In this document: piece by piece, positions 17,327-26,070 of the stretch
Numbering within the stretch: position 1 is the first letter of the stretch
How the letters are laid out: each line of letters starts with the position of its first letter
From: Leptospirales bacterium
GTDB taxonomy: Bacteria; Spirochaetota; Leptospiria; Leptospirales; Leptonemataceae
Direction: 5' to 3'
Assembly (NCBI GenBank): GCA_016788865.1
Contig: JAEUSB010000036.1
Span: 1 to 37,401, forward strand
Length of the DNA: 37,401 nucleotides
Notes under the pieces: generated by a model
Told to the model about the DNA's origin: nothing
Seen by the model: the letters and a program-made list of their open reading frames with translations, nothing else
Database searches by the model: none
Position numbers and translations under genes: made by a program

Positions 17327-20300
17327 GAAAGCTAATTGATCTTTCATTGAACTATCCGTGGAAAACTCTCGCTGCCGGCATGCTTGTAGCAATTCTAGGC
17401 GCGGCTGCACTTCTGCGCCTGCCGGTGGATGCAGTTCCAGACATTACCAATGTCCAGGTGATGGTAAACACCAGGACCGGGGCTTTGGCACCTGAAGAAA
17501 TCGAAAAGACAGTCACACGTCCCGTCGAAGCAGAGATGACGGGACTACCGGGTGTCGAGGAGGTTCGTTCCATTTCAAAATACGGGCTATCGCAGGTAGT
17601 AGTGATCTTCCACGAGGGAACTGATCTCTATTTTTCCAGACAGCAAATTGCGGAGCGGCTTGGGACTCTGCGTGACGAATTACCAGAAGGCCTCTCACCT
17701 GAAATGGGACCCGTGTCGACAGGCCTTGGCGAAGTCGTCATGTACTCGGTAGAGGCCAAGCCGGGAAGTCGGCTTTCCATGGCCCCGGAGCATGATCAAT
17801 TGTTGCGTCTCCGCACCGTGCAAGACCGAATTATTCGTCCCGCTCTTAAAGCAGTTTCGGGCGTCGCAGACGTGGATTCAAATGGCGGCTTCTTGAAACA
17901 GGTCCATGTGAACATGAATCCTTACCGTATGGCCGCGAACAACGTAAGCGTTGGTGCGTTGAAAGAATATCTCGAAAACATCGGAATTAATCAGGGTGGC
18001 AACTACATTGAGAAATCGGGCGAGCGAACCCTGGTCCGTGGTCTGGGACGCTTTGATACACTTGATTCTCTCTCGCTTCTGCCGTTGAGCTTCGGTGTAC
18101 TTTCAAACGACGTACAGCTGCGAGACCTGGCCCAGGTGCAATTCGGAGGCTCTCCTAGAATCGGCGCAGCCACATCCAATGGCCGGGAAACAGTTCTAGG
18201 CACTGTCTTTATGCGCGTAGGGGAGAATTCTCGGGTCGTTTCCGAGCGCGCTGTATTAGCATTACAGAGTATTGCATTGCCGGATGACGTCGCTGTAAAC
18301 ATCGTATATTCTCGGAAATTTCTCGTGGATACAACCATCCAAACAGTAGAGACCAACCTCGCAGAGGGCGCGATGCTGGTAATCGTCGTGATGTTCTTGT
18401 TGATCGGGAACTTTCGGGCGGCGCTCATCGCCTGTCTTGCCATCCCGCTTTCAATGCTCGTTGCTGCTTCCGGAATGGTCGCAAGTGGTGTCTCAGCAAA
18501 TCTCATGAGCCTGGGTGCCCTTGACTTTGGTCTGCTTGTGGACGGGTCACTTGTAATTGTTGAAAATTGCGTGCGACATTACGAACAGAATCCCCCAACT
18601 GGCCTTTCTTTCGCGGAAAGACTCAAACGAGTTCGCGAAGCAGCGTCGGAAGTTGCAGGACCCGTCGTCAGTGGAATGCTTGTCATCATCATCGTCTACG
18701 TTCCGATCCTGGGACTCTCCGGCGTGGAAGGTAAGATGTTTCGACCTATGGCGGTGACGGTCTTGTTTGCCCTCGTCGGAAGTTTGCTTACATGTCTAAC
18801 CATTGTCCCAGTCCTCACAGCGATTTTCTTGCGCGCACCCAAGCATGCCAAGCCAGGGCGTTTGATCAGTTTCCTGTCACGGATTTATTCGCGAGTTCTG
18901 GCCTTCAGTCTATCACAGAGGCTAATTTTGACGGTCGGAAGCGTACTGCTTGTTGCGGTTAGCAGCGTTCTTTTCTTGCGACTTGGGTCGGACTTTGTTC
19001 CCCAGTTAGACGAGGGCGACCTTGCAATCGGGATTGTCCGAGGTGGAAATATCAGTCTTGAAGAATCTGTCCGGCAGCAAAAGGAAACCGAGAAAGTGAT
19101 CATGCGCTTCCCGGAAGTTAAAAGAGTGTTTGCGCGGATGGGAACACCCGAATCCGCAACCGATCCAATGGGAGTAAACTTTGCTGATACATTTCTAATT
19201 CTTGAAAAAGACAGAGGCAAGTGGCGCAAGGGACCGGATGGAAAGAATGTAAGCAAAGATCAACTTTACGAAAGCATCGTTAAGGAAATCGAAGCCGTAG
19301 TTCCGGGTCAGGAATATGGACCCACTCAACCGATTGAAATGCGATTCAACGAAATGCTCGAAGGAAGCCGGGCTGACGTTGCCATTCGTGTCTATGGCGA
19401 CGATCTTACGGCTCTCCTCGAAACCATCGAGAAAATAGAGTCGGTCGTTAAAGAGATCGATGGTGTTGGTGAAGCAGAAATGGATGAGCTCACAGCAATT
19501 CGCCAGGGCCCGGTTCTTGATGCGGTGCTTGATCCTGTCCGACTGGCCCGTCGGGCTGTGCATCCTGGCGAAGCAATGGATGCATTCATTACTGGAATGG
19601 CTGGGCGTGAAGTGGGAGCCTACTACGAGAAGGATCTGGTTTACCCGATTATACTGCGCTTGGGGGATGAATACCGCAAAGACTTGCGTGCAATTTCGGC
19701 CCTGCCCATCGACTTGCCCGGTGATTCAGTGGCCTCACTCGGTTCTGTATTTGCCTTTAAACAATCACTGCAAGGCACCAACATTGCCCGATACAATGGA
19801 AGACGTTATGCTTCAGTGGCGGTGTTTCTTGCGGGTCGGGACGTAGAGAGCTTTGTTACCGAAGCGCAACGCAAGCTAAAGGAAAATGTAGTACTCCCCG
19901 CTGGATACGAAATTCAGTACGCGGGCCAATACGAGAACCTCAAGAAGGCCCGTATACGTCTCTTTATTATCGTGCCGATTTTGCTTCTTGCAATTGCCGG
20001 TATCCTTTATCAGACGTTTGGCAGTCTGCGACACACCCTGTTGATTCTGACTTGCATACCTATGGCATTGTCCGGAGGGATGCTTGCCTTGTTTGTCAGG
20101 AATACCTCATTTAGCATCCCTGCAGGGATTGGGTTTATCGCGTTATCCGGCATTGCTGTTCTGAACGGAACGGTTCTGGTCTCCGTATTCAATCAACTGC
20201 GATCCGCAGGATTGTCTGTTGCCGAATCTGTCAGACAAGGCTGCGCCCAGAGGTTCAGACCGGTACTGACGACGGCACTTGTGGCCAGTCTTGGGTTTAT

Positions 20301-20460
20301 CCCAATGGCAATCAATAGTGGTCTGGGGGCTGAAGTACAACGTCCCCTCGCAACGGTTGTAATTGGTGGCTTGATAACTGCCACGTTGCTGACGCTGGTT
20401 CTGCTGCCCGCGTTGTACAGCTGGGCCGAGGGACGAGCCGAAAAAAAGGTCAAGGGATGA
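17323..20460 (+). CDS. czcA: CzcA-type RND divalent metal efflux pump
   Basis: The 1045-residue inner-membrane proton antiporter carries LPVDAVPDITNVQV near 33-46. The fourth transmembrane helix carries DFGLLVDGSLVIVEN (about 401-415). The two Asp and the Glu match the positions essential in CzcA, and the DFG...DG...VEN form indicates divalent cations (Zn, Co, Cd or Ni) rather than copper. Full length and intact helices argue that it works. No CzcB adaptor gene is present in this module. A decayed copy of the 3' end of a closely related gene lies at 26962-27132. Confidence 0.93.
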   Translation: MRKLIDLSLNYPWKTLAAGMLVAILGAAALLRLPVDAVPDITNVQVMVNTRTGALAPEEIEKTVTRPVEAEMTGLPGVEEVRSISKYGLSQVVVIFHEGTDLYFSRQQIAERLGTLRDELPEGLSPEMGPVSTGLGEVVMYSVEAKPGSRLSMAPEHDQLLRLRTVQDRIIRPALKAVSGVADVDSNGGFLKQVHVNMNPYRMAANNVSVGALKEYLENIGINQGGNYIEKSGERTLVRGLGRFDTLDSLSLLPLSFGVLSNDVQLRDLAQVQFGGSPRIGAATSNGRETVLGTVFMRVGENSRVVSERAVLALQSIALPDDVAVNIVYSRKFLVDTTIQTVETNLAEGAMLVIVVMFLLIGNFRAALIACLAIPLSMLVAASGMVASGVSANLMSLGALDFGLLVDGSLVIVENCVRHYEQNPPTGLSFAERLKRVREAASEVAGPVVSGMLVIIIVYVPILGLSGVEGKMFRPMAVTVLFALVGSLLTCLTIVPVLTAIFLRAPKHAKPGRLISFLSRIYSRVLAFSLSQRLILTVGSVLLVAVSSVLFLRLGSDFVPQLDEGDLAIGIVRGGNISLEESVRQQKETEKVIMRFPEVKRVFARMGTPESATDPMGVNFADTFLILEKDRGKWRKGPDGKNVSKDQLYESIVKEIEAVVPGQEYGPTQPIEMRFNEMLEGSRADVAIRVYGDDLTALLETIEKIESVVKEIDGVGEAEMDELTAIRQGPVLDAVLDPVRLARRAVHPGEAMDAFITGMAGREVGAYYEKDLVYPIILRLGDEYRKDLRAISALPIDLPGDSVASLGSVFAFKQSLQGTNIARYNGRRYASVAVFLAGRDVESFVTEAQRKLKENVVLPAGYEIQYAGQYENLKKARIRLFIIVPILLLAIAGILYQTFGSLRHTLLILTCIPMALSGGMLALFVRNTSFSIPAGIGFIALSGIAVLNGTVLVSVFNQLRSAGLSVAESVRQGCAQRFRPVLTTALVASLGFIPMAINSGLGAEVQRPLATVVIGGLITATLLTLVLLPALYSWAEGRAEKKVKG

Positions 20461-20607
20461 CGTCGTGATGTTGCATTCAAAAAGCCCGATACACACGACG
20501 CACGAAATTACTCTACTGAGGGCAGTGGGTGCAAACTGGTTACTTTGCCCCTAGCCTAGGTGCGGAGCCAATTTATCCGATTAGTTGAAGCGATGTCACA
20601 ACTCCAG

Positions 20608-20635
20608 AGTCAACCGCGCACCCGCGCGGTTGACT
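20608..20635. terminator. 12-bp GC-rich hairpin between convergent genes
   Basis: AGTCAACCGCGC and its exact complement GCGCGGTTGACT flank ACCC. The hairpin lies between czcA (+, ends 20460) and the membrane protein gene (-, ends 20644). On the plus strand GGCGTCTTTT follows. It is likely a terminator, perhaps for both directions. The rest of 20461-20643 shows nothing else. Confidence 0.7.
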
Positions 20636-20643
20636 GGCGTCTT

Positions 20644-21207
20644 TTAAACCGGACGAGTTTCCGGTTGCTGTGCCGGCTCCGCTTCTCTGGCCGCTAAGAA
20701 ATGGTGTGCCAGGAACAAGGAACACGTGAACAGGATATCGCTCAAGAACGTTAGGCGATGAAACGGAATCGCCTTAACGAAACAATCTACCAGTCCTATT
20801 AGATCGAGCGAGTACATCCCGCTAGTAAGCCAGACACCAAGGTTGCTCGTCACAAAAAACTGAATGCTCCCGGCAGCCGTGGCACCAATGATTGCCAGCG
20901 GGCTCTCTGTATCCCGTAAGAGACGACCCATCAGAATATTCACGACGAACGCAAAATAGATGAACGGTGTCACAAGCGTCCACGTCTGCCAGCCATATCG
21001 CGTGAGTCCAAGCACGGCATCAGTTACAAGCATGAGCAACAAGGGGATTAGAAACGAGCGTGTACCCTGTATACGTGCACCGGAGTAGATCGTAAACGCG
21101 CCGATTGGCGCAAAATTCACCGTTTGAATCACTCGTAAAATTCCGCATACAACGGCACTCCCTATTCCAAGGGAGTATCCGGTGCGATTGGCTACTGGAA
21201 GGTTCAT
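20644..21207 (-). CDS. ECF S-component-like membrane protein (DUF6580-like), candidate B12 uptake protein
   Basis: The protein has 187 residues with five or six membrane helices. The 'NFAPIGAFTIYSGARI' and 'LLLMLVTDAVLGL' segments resemble substrate-binding S components of energy-coupling-factor transporters and the family I know as DUF6580. The start at 21207 has GGAG 7 nt upstream and avoids overlap with the preceding gene; the frame to 21300 would cover that gene's end. It is second in a minus-strand operon that begins with a cobalamin riboswitch. This makes cobalamin, a precursor or cobalt its likely substrate. No ECF ATPase or T-component is nearby, so a shared energising module elsewhere would be needed. 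Confidence 0.7.
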   Translation of the reverse strand: MNLPVANRTGYSLGIGSAVVCGILRVIQTVNFAPIGAFTIYSGARIQGTRSFLIPLLLMLVTDAVLGLTRYGWQTWTLVTPFIYFAFVVNILMGRLLRDTESPLAIIGATAAGSIQFFVTSNLGVWLTSGMYSLDLIGLVDCFVKAIPFHRLTFLSDILFTCSLFLAHHFLAAREAEPAQQPETRPV

Positions 21208-21223
21208 ATCATTCTCCAAATTT

Positions 21224-21754
21224 CTAGTTTCTATTGTACTTTGACCATGAGAATCCACCGCAGCCGCTGGCCGTGTTGGATGTGTTCGCGCTCGCGGCAC
21301 TGGCAGCTTGCGCGGCAGCTAAAGTCGTTTGACTTGATGAGTATTCACAATAATGCATGACCGTGCCTTGAACTATCCAGGCCACAGCGCCAAACTGTCC
21401 GACCGTGCAACCGCCACCGGTTTGAGCCGTGCACTCGTAGTAGTAACGACGGAGTGAATTGCTGTAATCGCGCAGGGTATGTGTAGCTGAGAAAGAGCAA
21501 CCAGTTATGGCATCTGAGTATGCAGTCCAGATTCCGTTGCCATTCTTTGAAACGGTGAACGTTGTATTGCAGAAGCCGCTTGCATCCTCTTTCCATACGC
21601 CGGCTATTTCCGGATCGTTTGGTGCGTTAGACGCTCCGGCAATTGCCAGTGCTGCCAGTGTAAGTTGTGTTTCGTTGTTGTCTTGTTCCGTCTGCAGCAG
21701 GCCGTTGCAACCCACTGCGAGCAGTGCCAGAACAATAGTAAGTGATAGTCTCAT
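21224..21754 (-). CDS. lipoprotein under cobalamin riboswitch control, unknown function
   Basis: The protein has 176 residues with a signal peptide and lipobox (LLAVGC, Cys about 19), followed by a spacer and an Ala-rich segment. The globular part carries at least six cysteines (GFCNTTF, TGCSF, YECTAQ, GGGCTVG, HYCEY, SGCGGF), which could form disulfides outside the cytoplasm. An Ala/Ser-rich stretch (about 150-168) precedes the C-terminus. It is first in the riboswitch-controlled operon, 16 nt before the ECF S-like gene. GGAG lies about 10 nt before the ATG. The domain is not recognised. A B12-binding or surface role is suggested only by its regulation. Confidence 0.8.
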   Translation of the reverse strand: MRLSLTIVLALLAVGCNGLLQTEQDNNETQLTLAALAIAGASNAPNDPEIAGVWKEDASGFCNTTFTVSKNGNGIWTAYSDAITGCSFSATHTLRDYSNSLRRYYYECTAQTGGGCTVGQFGAVAWIVQGTVMHYCEYSSSQTTLAAAQAASAASANTSNTASGCGGFSWSKYNRN

Positions 21755-21884
21755 GTTTTTCTACTCCTTTGAAAAAATGAGAGGATCTGGTTGGGAATGT
21801 GGCAGTAATTTTGACGCATTCACGTGCAGAACCCCTTTCTCCCTGGGGCCCCGCAGGATGCGTTGCATCTGCGTTGCAAAAGCC

Positions 21885-22020
21885 TTATTCGCGAAGGGCT
21901 TGTGCTGGGAAGATCTGGCTTATGCGAAGTTTCCTTCGCAATCACAGTTGCGCGTCAGCGCGGGAGTCCTGAAATTCAGTCACCCGCTTCCTCCCATGGA
22001 GTAAGGTCAGAACAAAATGG
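21885..22020 (-). ncRNA. cobalamin riboswitch upstream of the lipoprotein/ECF-S-like operon
   Basis: Reading the minus strand, the leader has GGGAGGAAGCGGGTGACTG and then the B12-box GCGCAACTGTGA (21942-21953). A stable GCGAAGGAAACTTCGC hairpin and AAGCCAGATCTTCCC follow. These are the conserved blocks of the cobalamin aptamer in the right order. The second aptamer at 22640-22790 matches it block by block. The leader ends about 130 nt before the lipoprotein start; the space holds hairpins but no clear T-run, so control may act on translation. A TTGACA on the minus strand (22031-22036) could be the -35 box, but the -10 is weak. Confidence 0.87.
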
Positions 22021-22115
22021 TTCCTTCTCCTGTCAAGTCATTCCATTGATCGACTTCGTTTGCTTTGCCCGATGATTTTATTTGACAGCGCGCATAACGT
22101 TTCCACGCCGCAACT

Positions 22116-22625
22116 ATGACACTTCGTGTCGCCCTCATTCTTAGTTTTGCGCTCCATTCTGTTTTCTTTCTATCGCTCTGGAAGACGCAAACTCCTGACA
22201 TTTCAGCGCGGCAAGGATTTGCGATCATGATAGATATGGGCCGTCCCACCGCTGAAGCAACAGTAACCGATCATGACAGCATGCGTGATCCCTCCAATCC
22301 GGACAAGGACAAGGATCTGCATCAAGAAAAGAACGAGAAGCGCACGCAGAGAAGTGCAGGTCGGGCTGGAATCTTGACTGGAAGTATCTCAGATCTACAG
22401 CGCAGCATTCAATATCCTGCTGAAGCTGAAGCCATGCAGATAGAAGGGATTGTGCGCGTTGAAGTTGAAATTGATTCAAAGGGCAGTGTGGCGCACTTAC
22501 GAATCATGCAGAGTAGCGGATATGAAATTCTAGATCAAGCTGTGCTCGATGGTGTGCGCGTATGGACGTTTCAAGACGTCTCGAATCGGAAAATCGTGAT
22601 TCCATTTCGTTTCCGCCTGCGCTAG
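22116..22625 (+). CDS. tonB: TonB-family energy transducer
   Basis: The 169-residue protein passes proton-motive energy from an ExbB/ExbD motor to outer-membrane receptors. The N-terminal anchor helix (about 4-22) contains SFALH, the Ser-x3-His arrangement important in TonB. A short charged linker follows, without the usual long Pro-rich region. The C-terminal domain (about 95-169) has IQYPAEAEAMQIEGIVRVEVEI...SSGYEILDQAVLDGVRVWTF, which is typical of TonB. It lies between two cobalamin riboswitches and just upstream of the BtuB-like receptor, so it is probably the dedicated transducer. No exbB or exbD is present in the window. The ribosome-binding site is weak. Confidence 0.88.
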   Translation: MTLRVALILSFALHSVFFLSLWKTQTPDISARQGFAIMIDMGRPTAEATVTDHDSMRDPSNPDKDKDLHQEKNEKRTQRSAGRAGILTGSISDLQRSIQYPAEAEAMQIEGIVRVEVEIDSKGSVAHLRIMQSSGYEILDQAVLDGVRVWTFQDVSNRKIVIPFRFRLR

Positions 22626-22639
22626 CCGGGATTCAAAAA

Positions 22640-22790
22640 CACTTGCCAGTCTCGAAAGGCCTTCCAGCGTTGCCTTCTCCTGGGAGGAAGTGGGTGACTA
22701 ATAGGAATTCCCACGCTGACCCGCAACTGTAATTGATCTGAAGTTCAGATCATAAGCCAGATCTTCCCCCTCTGCCTGCTTCGTGGATTT
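22640..22790 (+). ncRNA. cobalamin riboswitch upstream of btuB-like receptor
   Basis: The aptamer blocks occur in order: GGGAGGAAGTGGGTGAC, GGAATTCCCACGCTGA, the B12-box CCGCAACTGTAA (from 22731), the hairpin GATCTGAAGTTCAGATC, and AAGCCAGATCTTCC (from 22754). The element lies between tonB and the receptor gene. A terminator-like hairpin follows directly at 22809. Cobalamin binding should lower receptor expression. Confidence 0.92.
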
Positions 22791-22808
22791 AAGCATCAGA
22801 AAGTATTG

Positions 22809-22836
22809 GGTCCCGGAGAGTAGGGACCTTTGTTTT
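22809..22836 (+). terminator. riboswitch expression platform: hairpin overlapping the receptor start
   Basis: GGTCCC pairs with GGGACC across an 8-nt loop (GGAGAGTA), followed by TTTGTTTT. The loop holds the GGAG ribosome-binding site and the T-run contains the TTG start at 22830. The element could therefore stop transcription, block ribosome access, or both, when the upstream aptamer binds cobalamin. Confidence 0.7.
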
Positions 22837-24887
22837 CGCGAACCGTTTCAGCTTTCTTCACGTTTCTTGCTGTATTCGTTTTCTTACAGGATACAGTTCT
22901 TGCGGAAGCCGAAACCGTTGAAGTAATTGGGCGCAAACGCAATTCGGAAACGACGCCTTCGTCTGTAACTGAGGTCGATCTGACACGGGTACCACCCGGG
23001 AATACATCGCTCGCAGATGTGCTCGAACGTGAAACGTCCATTCGCGTTAAGCGATATGGTGGGGAAGGAGCGCAGAGCAGTATCTCAATTCGCGGCTCAA
23101 ACCCCAACCAAACTAATTTGTATCTCGATGGAATTCCTCTGTCGAATGCGTTCACAGGTGAATCCAACCTGGCCGATTACGACATTTCTGGTATGGATCG
23201 CATTCAGATTTTTCGATCGGGTCAAACTGGAGTTCTTTCTGGTTCTGCAATCGGCGGTTCCGTCAATCTACTGCCCGACCAGGGCCAGGGAGACAACGGC
23301 AAACGACTCCGTTTGCGAGCCGGAAGTAAGAAAACCATTCAGGCCTCTGCAAGTATCTGGGATCGATTCATTGCGGACGAATCTGAGAGTGCCGACGCCT
23401 GGCGCGCGAGGTATTCGCTCACTGCACACGGCGGCCGCTCTGATCAAAACTATAAATTTCGAAACGACAATGGCACTCCCATTTTTAACGAGCTAGATGA
23501 CTTCGACGATCGACGGCGGAATGCGCAGTATAAGCAGGCCGGCCTGACGGGCACTGCTTCTGCCGGGACTGGAAACACTGATTTCAAAATTATTGATGAC
23601 TTGAATTATCGCATGCAAGGTGTTCCGGGACCCGGGAACCGACAGACAGAAAAAACAAAAAGAGAAATCCTAAGGAATACCACCGGTATTGGCAGCGATA
23701 CAAAAGGACTTGGCTTCGATTGGCTTCGCCTGGAAACACGCGGCTACTACACGTACTATCGAGAGAAGTTCTTTGATCCGCGTCAGGAGCTTTCCTCCGG
23801 ATCTACCAACTCTGATGGAGTGCTCAAAACCTACGGCCTTCACACAATGCCGACTATCGTTCTACCGGCGCTATACCAGACATTCCGGGTGTTCCTGGGT
23901 GAAGAACGGGAAGAGTATCATCAAGAACTTAAAAATCGATTGGACGAAAGAACAAACGTCATTCCGGGACGATTCAGGAATCATACGTCCATCCACGTGC
24001 AGGATGAAATCGCATTCTTGAGCAAACGCGTTATCCTGCTACCTTCCTTTGTCTACGAAGACTATCGCGATAGATTTCCAGACGAGCGCGATCGCGCGCC
24101 GGCGGAGCTAGAGAGTTCTGGCAAGCGCAGAACAGTTTTTCGTACGGGTGGATTTCATACAATCCTTACCCTTGTTCGGCGCGATCAGGCTGAGATTCAG
24201 CTTCGCGCTGGCGGAAGCGATGAGCGGCGCATTCCAACGTTTCTCGAATTATTTGGAGAGCGCGGCAGCGTTGTGGGTAATTCAAGACTGAGACCGGAAA
24301 GATCTAAGAACTACGAAGGGGGCCTGGCGCTTCTCATTCACGATTCGCGCATGCCGGGAGAAATTTCTATAACTGCGTTTCGCAAAGATGTCAAAGATAT
24401 GATCCTCTTTGTTCCCAATTCGCAATTCTCTCTGCGTCCGGAGAACGTGGACGCGGCCCGTATCTCTGGTGTTGAAGGGACCATACGTTTTCGCCTACGC
24501 GAGGTCATGGCCTTTCACGTCAATTACACCTATCAGCTAGCAATCAACGAAAGCGACGTATCGTATCTGAAAGGGAAGTATCTTCCGCTACGGCCTGTCC
24601 ATGATCTACATACAGGCCTCGCCTTCAATATCAAGAAATTCGAGCTTGGAGCTGATGGCGACTATGTTGGGGCAGTGTTCAGGGATCGCACAAATGAGTA
24701 CACTGCATACCAGGAAGGACGCTGGGTGTACGGGGCGTTTCTGACTTTTCATGCGAAAAAGGAAAAGCTCAGCGAGCTTTCTATTTCGCTTAACGTTAAA
24801 AACATTCTCAACAAACGGCTTGAGGATGTGATCGGTTATCCTTTGCCCGGTCGGACTTATTCCGTCAGTTTGAACCAAAGGTTTTAG
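22830..24887 (+). CDS. btuB: TonB-dependent outer-membrane receptor, BtuB-like (cobalamin)
   Basis: The 685-residue receptor has a signal peptide ending near AEA and a TonB box (ETVEVIGRK) right after it. The plug domain (about 40-150) contains ISIRGSNPNQTNLYLDGIPL and IQIFRSGQTGVLSGSAIGG. A 22-strand barrel region follows, ending in YSVSLNQRF with the terminal Phe expected for barrel assembly. The TTG start at 22830 gives the signal peptide and has GGAG upstream inside a regulatory hairpin. A cobalamin riboswitch lies directly upstream and tonB before it. Cobalamin, or a related corrinoid, is the likely substrate. The two lipoprotein genes downstream probably act with it. Confidence 0.88.
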   Translation: MFSRTVSAFFTFLAVFVFLQDTVLAEAETVEVIGRKRNSETTPSSVTEVDLTRVPPGNTSLADVLERETSIRVKRYGGEGAQSSISIRGSNPNQTNLYLDGIPLSNAFTGESNLADYDISGMDRIQIFRSGQTGVLSGSAIGGSVNLLPDQGQGDNGKRLRLRAGSKKTIQASASIWDRFIADESESADAWRARYSLTAHGGRSDQNYKFRNDNGTPIFNELDDFDDRRRNAQYKQAGLTGTASAGTGNTDFKIIDDLNYRMQGVPGPGNRQTEKTKREILRNTTGIGSDTKGLGFDWLRLETRGYYTYYREKFFDPRQELSSGSTNSDGVLKTYGLHTMPTIVLPALYQTFRVFLGEEREEYHQELKNRLDERTNVIPGRFRNHTSIHVQDEIAFLSKRVILLPSFVYEDYRDRFPDERDRAPAELESSGKRRTVFRTGGFHTILTLVRRDQAEIQLRAGGSDERRIPTFLELFGERGSVVGNSRLRPERSKNYEGGLALLIHDSRMPGEISITAFRKDVKDMILFVPNSQFSLRPENVDAARISGVEGTIRFRLREVMAFHVNYTYQLAINESDVSYLKGKYLPLRPVHDLHTGLAFNIKKFELGADGDYVGAVFRDRTNEYTAYQEGRWVYGAFLTFHAKKEKLSELSISLNVKNILNKRLEDVIGYPLPGRTYSVSLNQRF

Positions 24888-24896
24888 GTGAGGTTG

Positions 24897-26069
24897 ATGC
24901 GAAACATATTGAGTTTGAAACCCTGGCTTTTGCGTCGATCGAAAGGTCGACTGAGTTTTCTCGCGACTGCCAGCATTTGCTTTGCATTCGGTTGCAAGGA
25001 TATCGAACGCCCGCCGCTGTTTGCACTTTTGTCCGGCTCAGGTGGCAAGAGAATCGGTGTTGTATCTACGGATCTCGGCAGCGCGGGAAGATTTACATCT
25101 ATGACACCGGATGGAGTTCCAATTCCTGGAATCTCACCTGTCTATTCGGATGCAGTTGCGCGGTTTCAGCGCGGTCGGGTGACAATCATTAATCGCCTAA
25201 ATCGCGACAACATTCAGGTGCTCGATCCTACGCTGGGCTTTTTGACGACCCGAGAGTTTTCTGTCGGGTCGGGAAGCAATCCGCATGATTTTGTAGAGGT
25301 GGACGATGGCAAAGGGTTCGTTTCCTTGTATGAGAAATCGTTCCTGCAGATTGTTCAGCCGGCTACGGGCGCACTGGTTGGAAACATACCGTTAGGCGGT
25401 TTTGCGGACGCCGATGGTATCCCTGAAATGGATGGAATGCATCTGGAGGGAAATATTCTCTATGTGGCATTGCAACGGCTGGACCGTAATCAGACGTATT
25501 TTCCTCCGACCGGTGTTTCGAAGTTAATCGAAATCGACGTCCGGAACAACCAGACTATCGGTGTTTATGATTTCCCATTCCCCAATCCGTTCGGCAAGTT
25601 TAAGCGAGTTCTGCTCTCAGGCGTACCGCACCTGATCATCGCATGCCCAGGGCGTGTAGGTTTCCTATCCGCCCTCGACGGCGGGGTAGTTGCATTTAAT
25701 CTGAACACGCGCTCGTTTAGACCGGGAACTCTCTTCACAGAAGTTGCAGCCGGCGGTGATATACTCGATGTTGAAATCGCAAACGAGACAGTTGGGTATG
25801 CTAGTGTTCTGGACAGTGCGTTTAATAAATTCTTGCTGAGGTTTGATCCATCGACCGGCCAGAGGCTTGCAACTGTTTCCTGGTCTCCTGCCTCCGCCGG
25901 TTACTTTTCCGGAATTCTACTGGTCGACGATTTGCTTTATGCTGCGGACGCATCGTTTAGCCAGCCAGGTGTCCGGATTTATGATGCACGCTCGAATGTG
26001 GCACTGACGCCTGTCCCGGTGGACGTTGGATTGAGGCCATCTGACATGATTTACATTCCAGGTCTATAG
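24897..26069 (+). CDS. beta-propeller-like lipoprotein, possible BtuG-type B12-binding partner
   Basis: The protein has 390 residues, with a long positively charged signal region and lipobox FAFGC (Cys near 33). The mature part shows repeated blade-like units (VTIINRLNRDNIQVLDPTLG, GFVSLYEKSFLQIVQPATG, LLRFDPSTGQRLATVSW, GVRIYDARSN), the pattern of YncE/YVTN-type propellers. It directly follows the BtuB-like receptor and precedes another lipoprotein in the same riboswitch-controlled operon. In Bacteroides, BtuG is a surface propeller lipoprotein that captures B12 for BtuB. The gene order and protein type here suggest an analogous role, which is inference. ATG at 24897 is preferred over GTG at 24888 because AGGTGAGG precedes it. 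Confidence 0.75.
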   Translation: MRNILSLKPWLLRRSKGRLSFLATASICFAFGCKDIERPPLFALLSGSGGKRIGVVSTDLGSAGRFTSMTPDGVPIPGISPVYSDAVARFQRGRVTIINRLNRDNIQVLDPTLGFLTTREFSVGSGSNPHDFVEVDDGKGFVSLYEKSFLQIVQPATGALVGNIPLGGFADADGIPEMDGMHLEGNILYVALQRLDRNQTYFPPTGVSKLIEIDVRNNQTIGVYDFPFPNPFGKFKRVLLSGVPHLIIACPGRVGFLSALDGGVVAFNLNTRSFRPGTLFTEVAAGGDILDVEIANETVGYASVLDSAFNKFLLRFDPSTGQRLATVSWSPASAGYFSGILLVDDLLYAADASFSQPGVRIYDARSNVALTPVPVDVGLRPSDMIYIPGL

Positions 26070-26070
26070 G

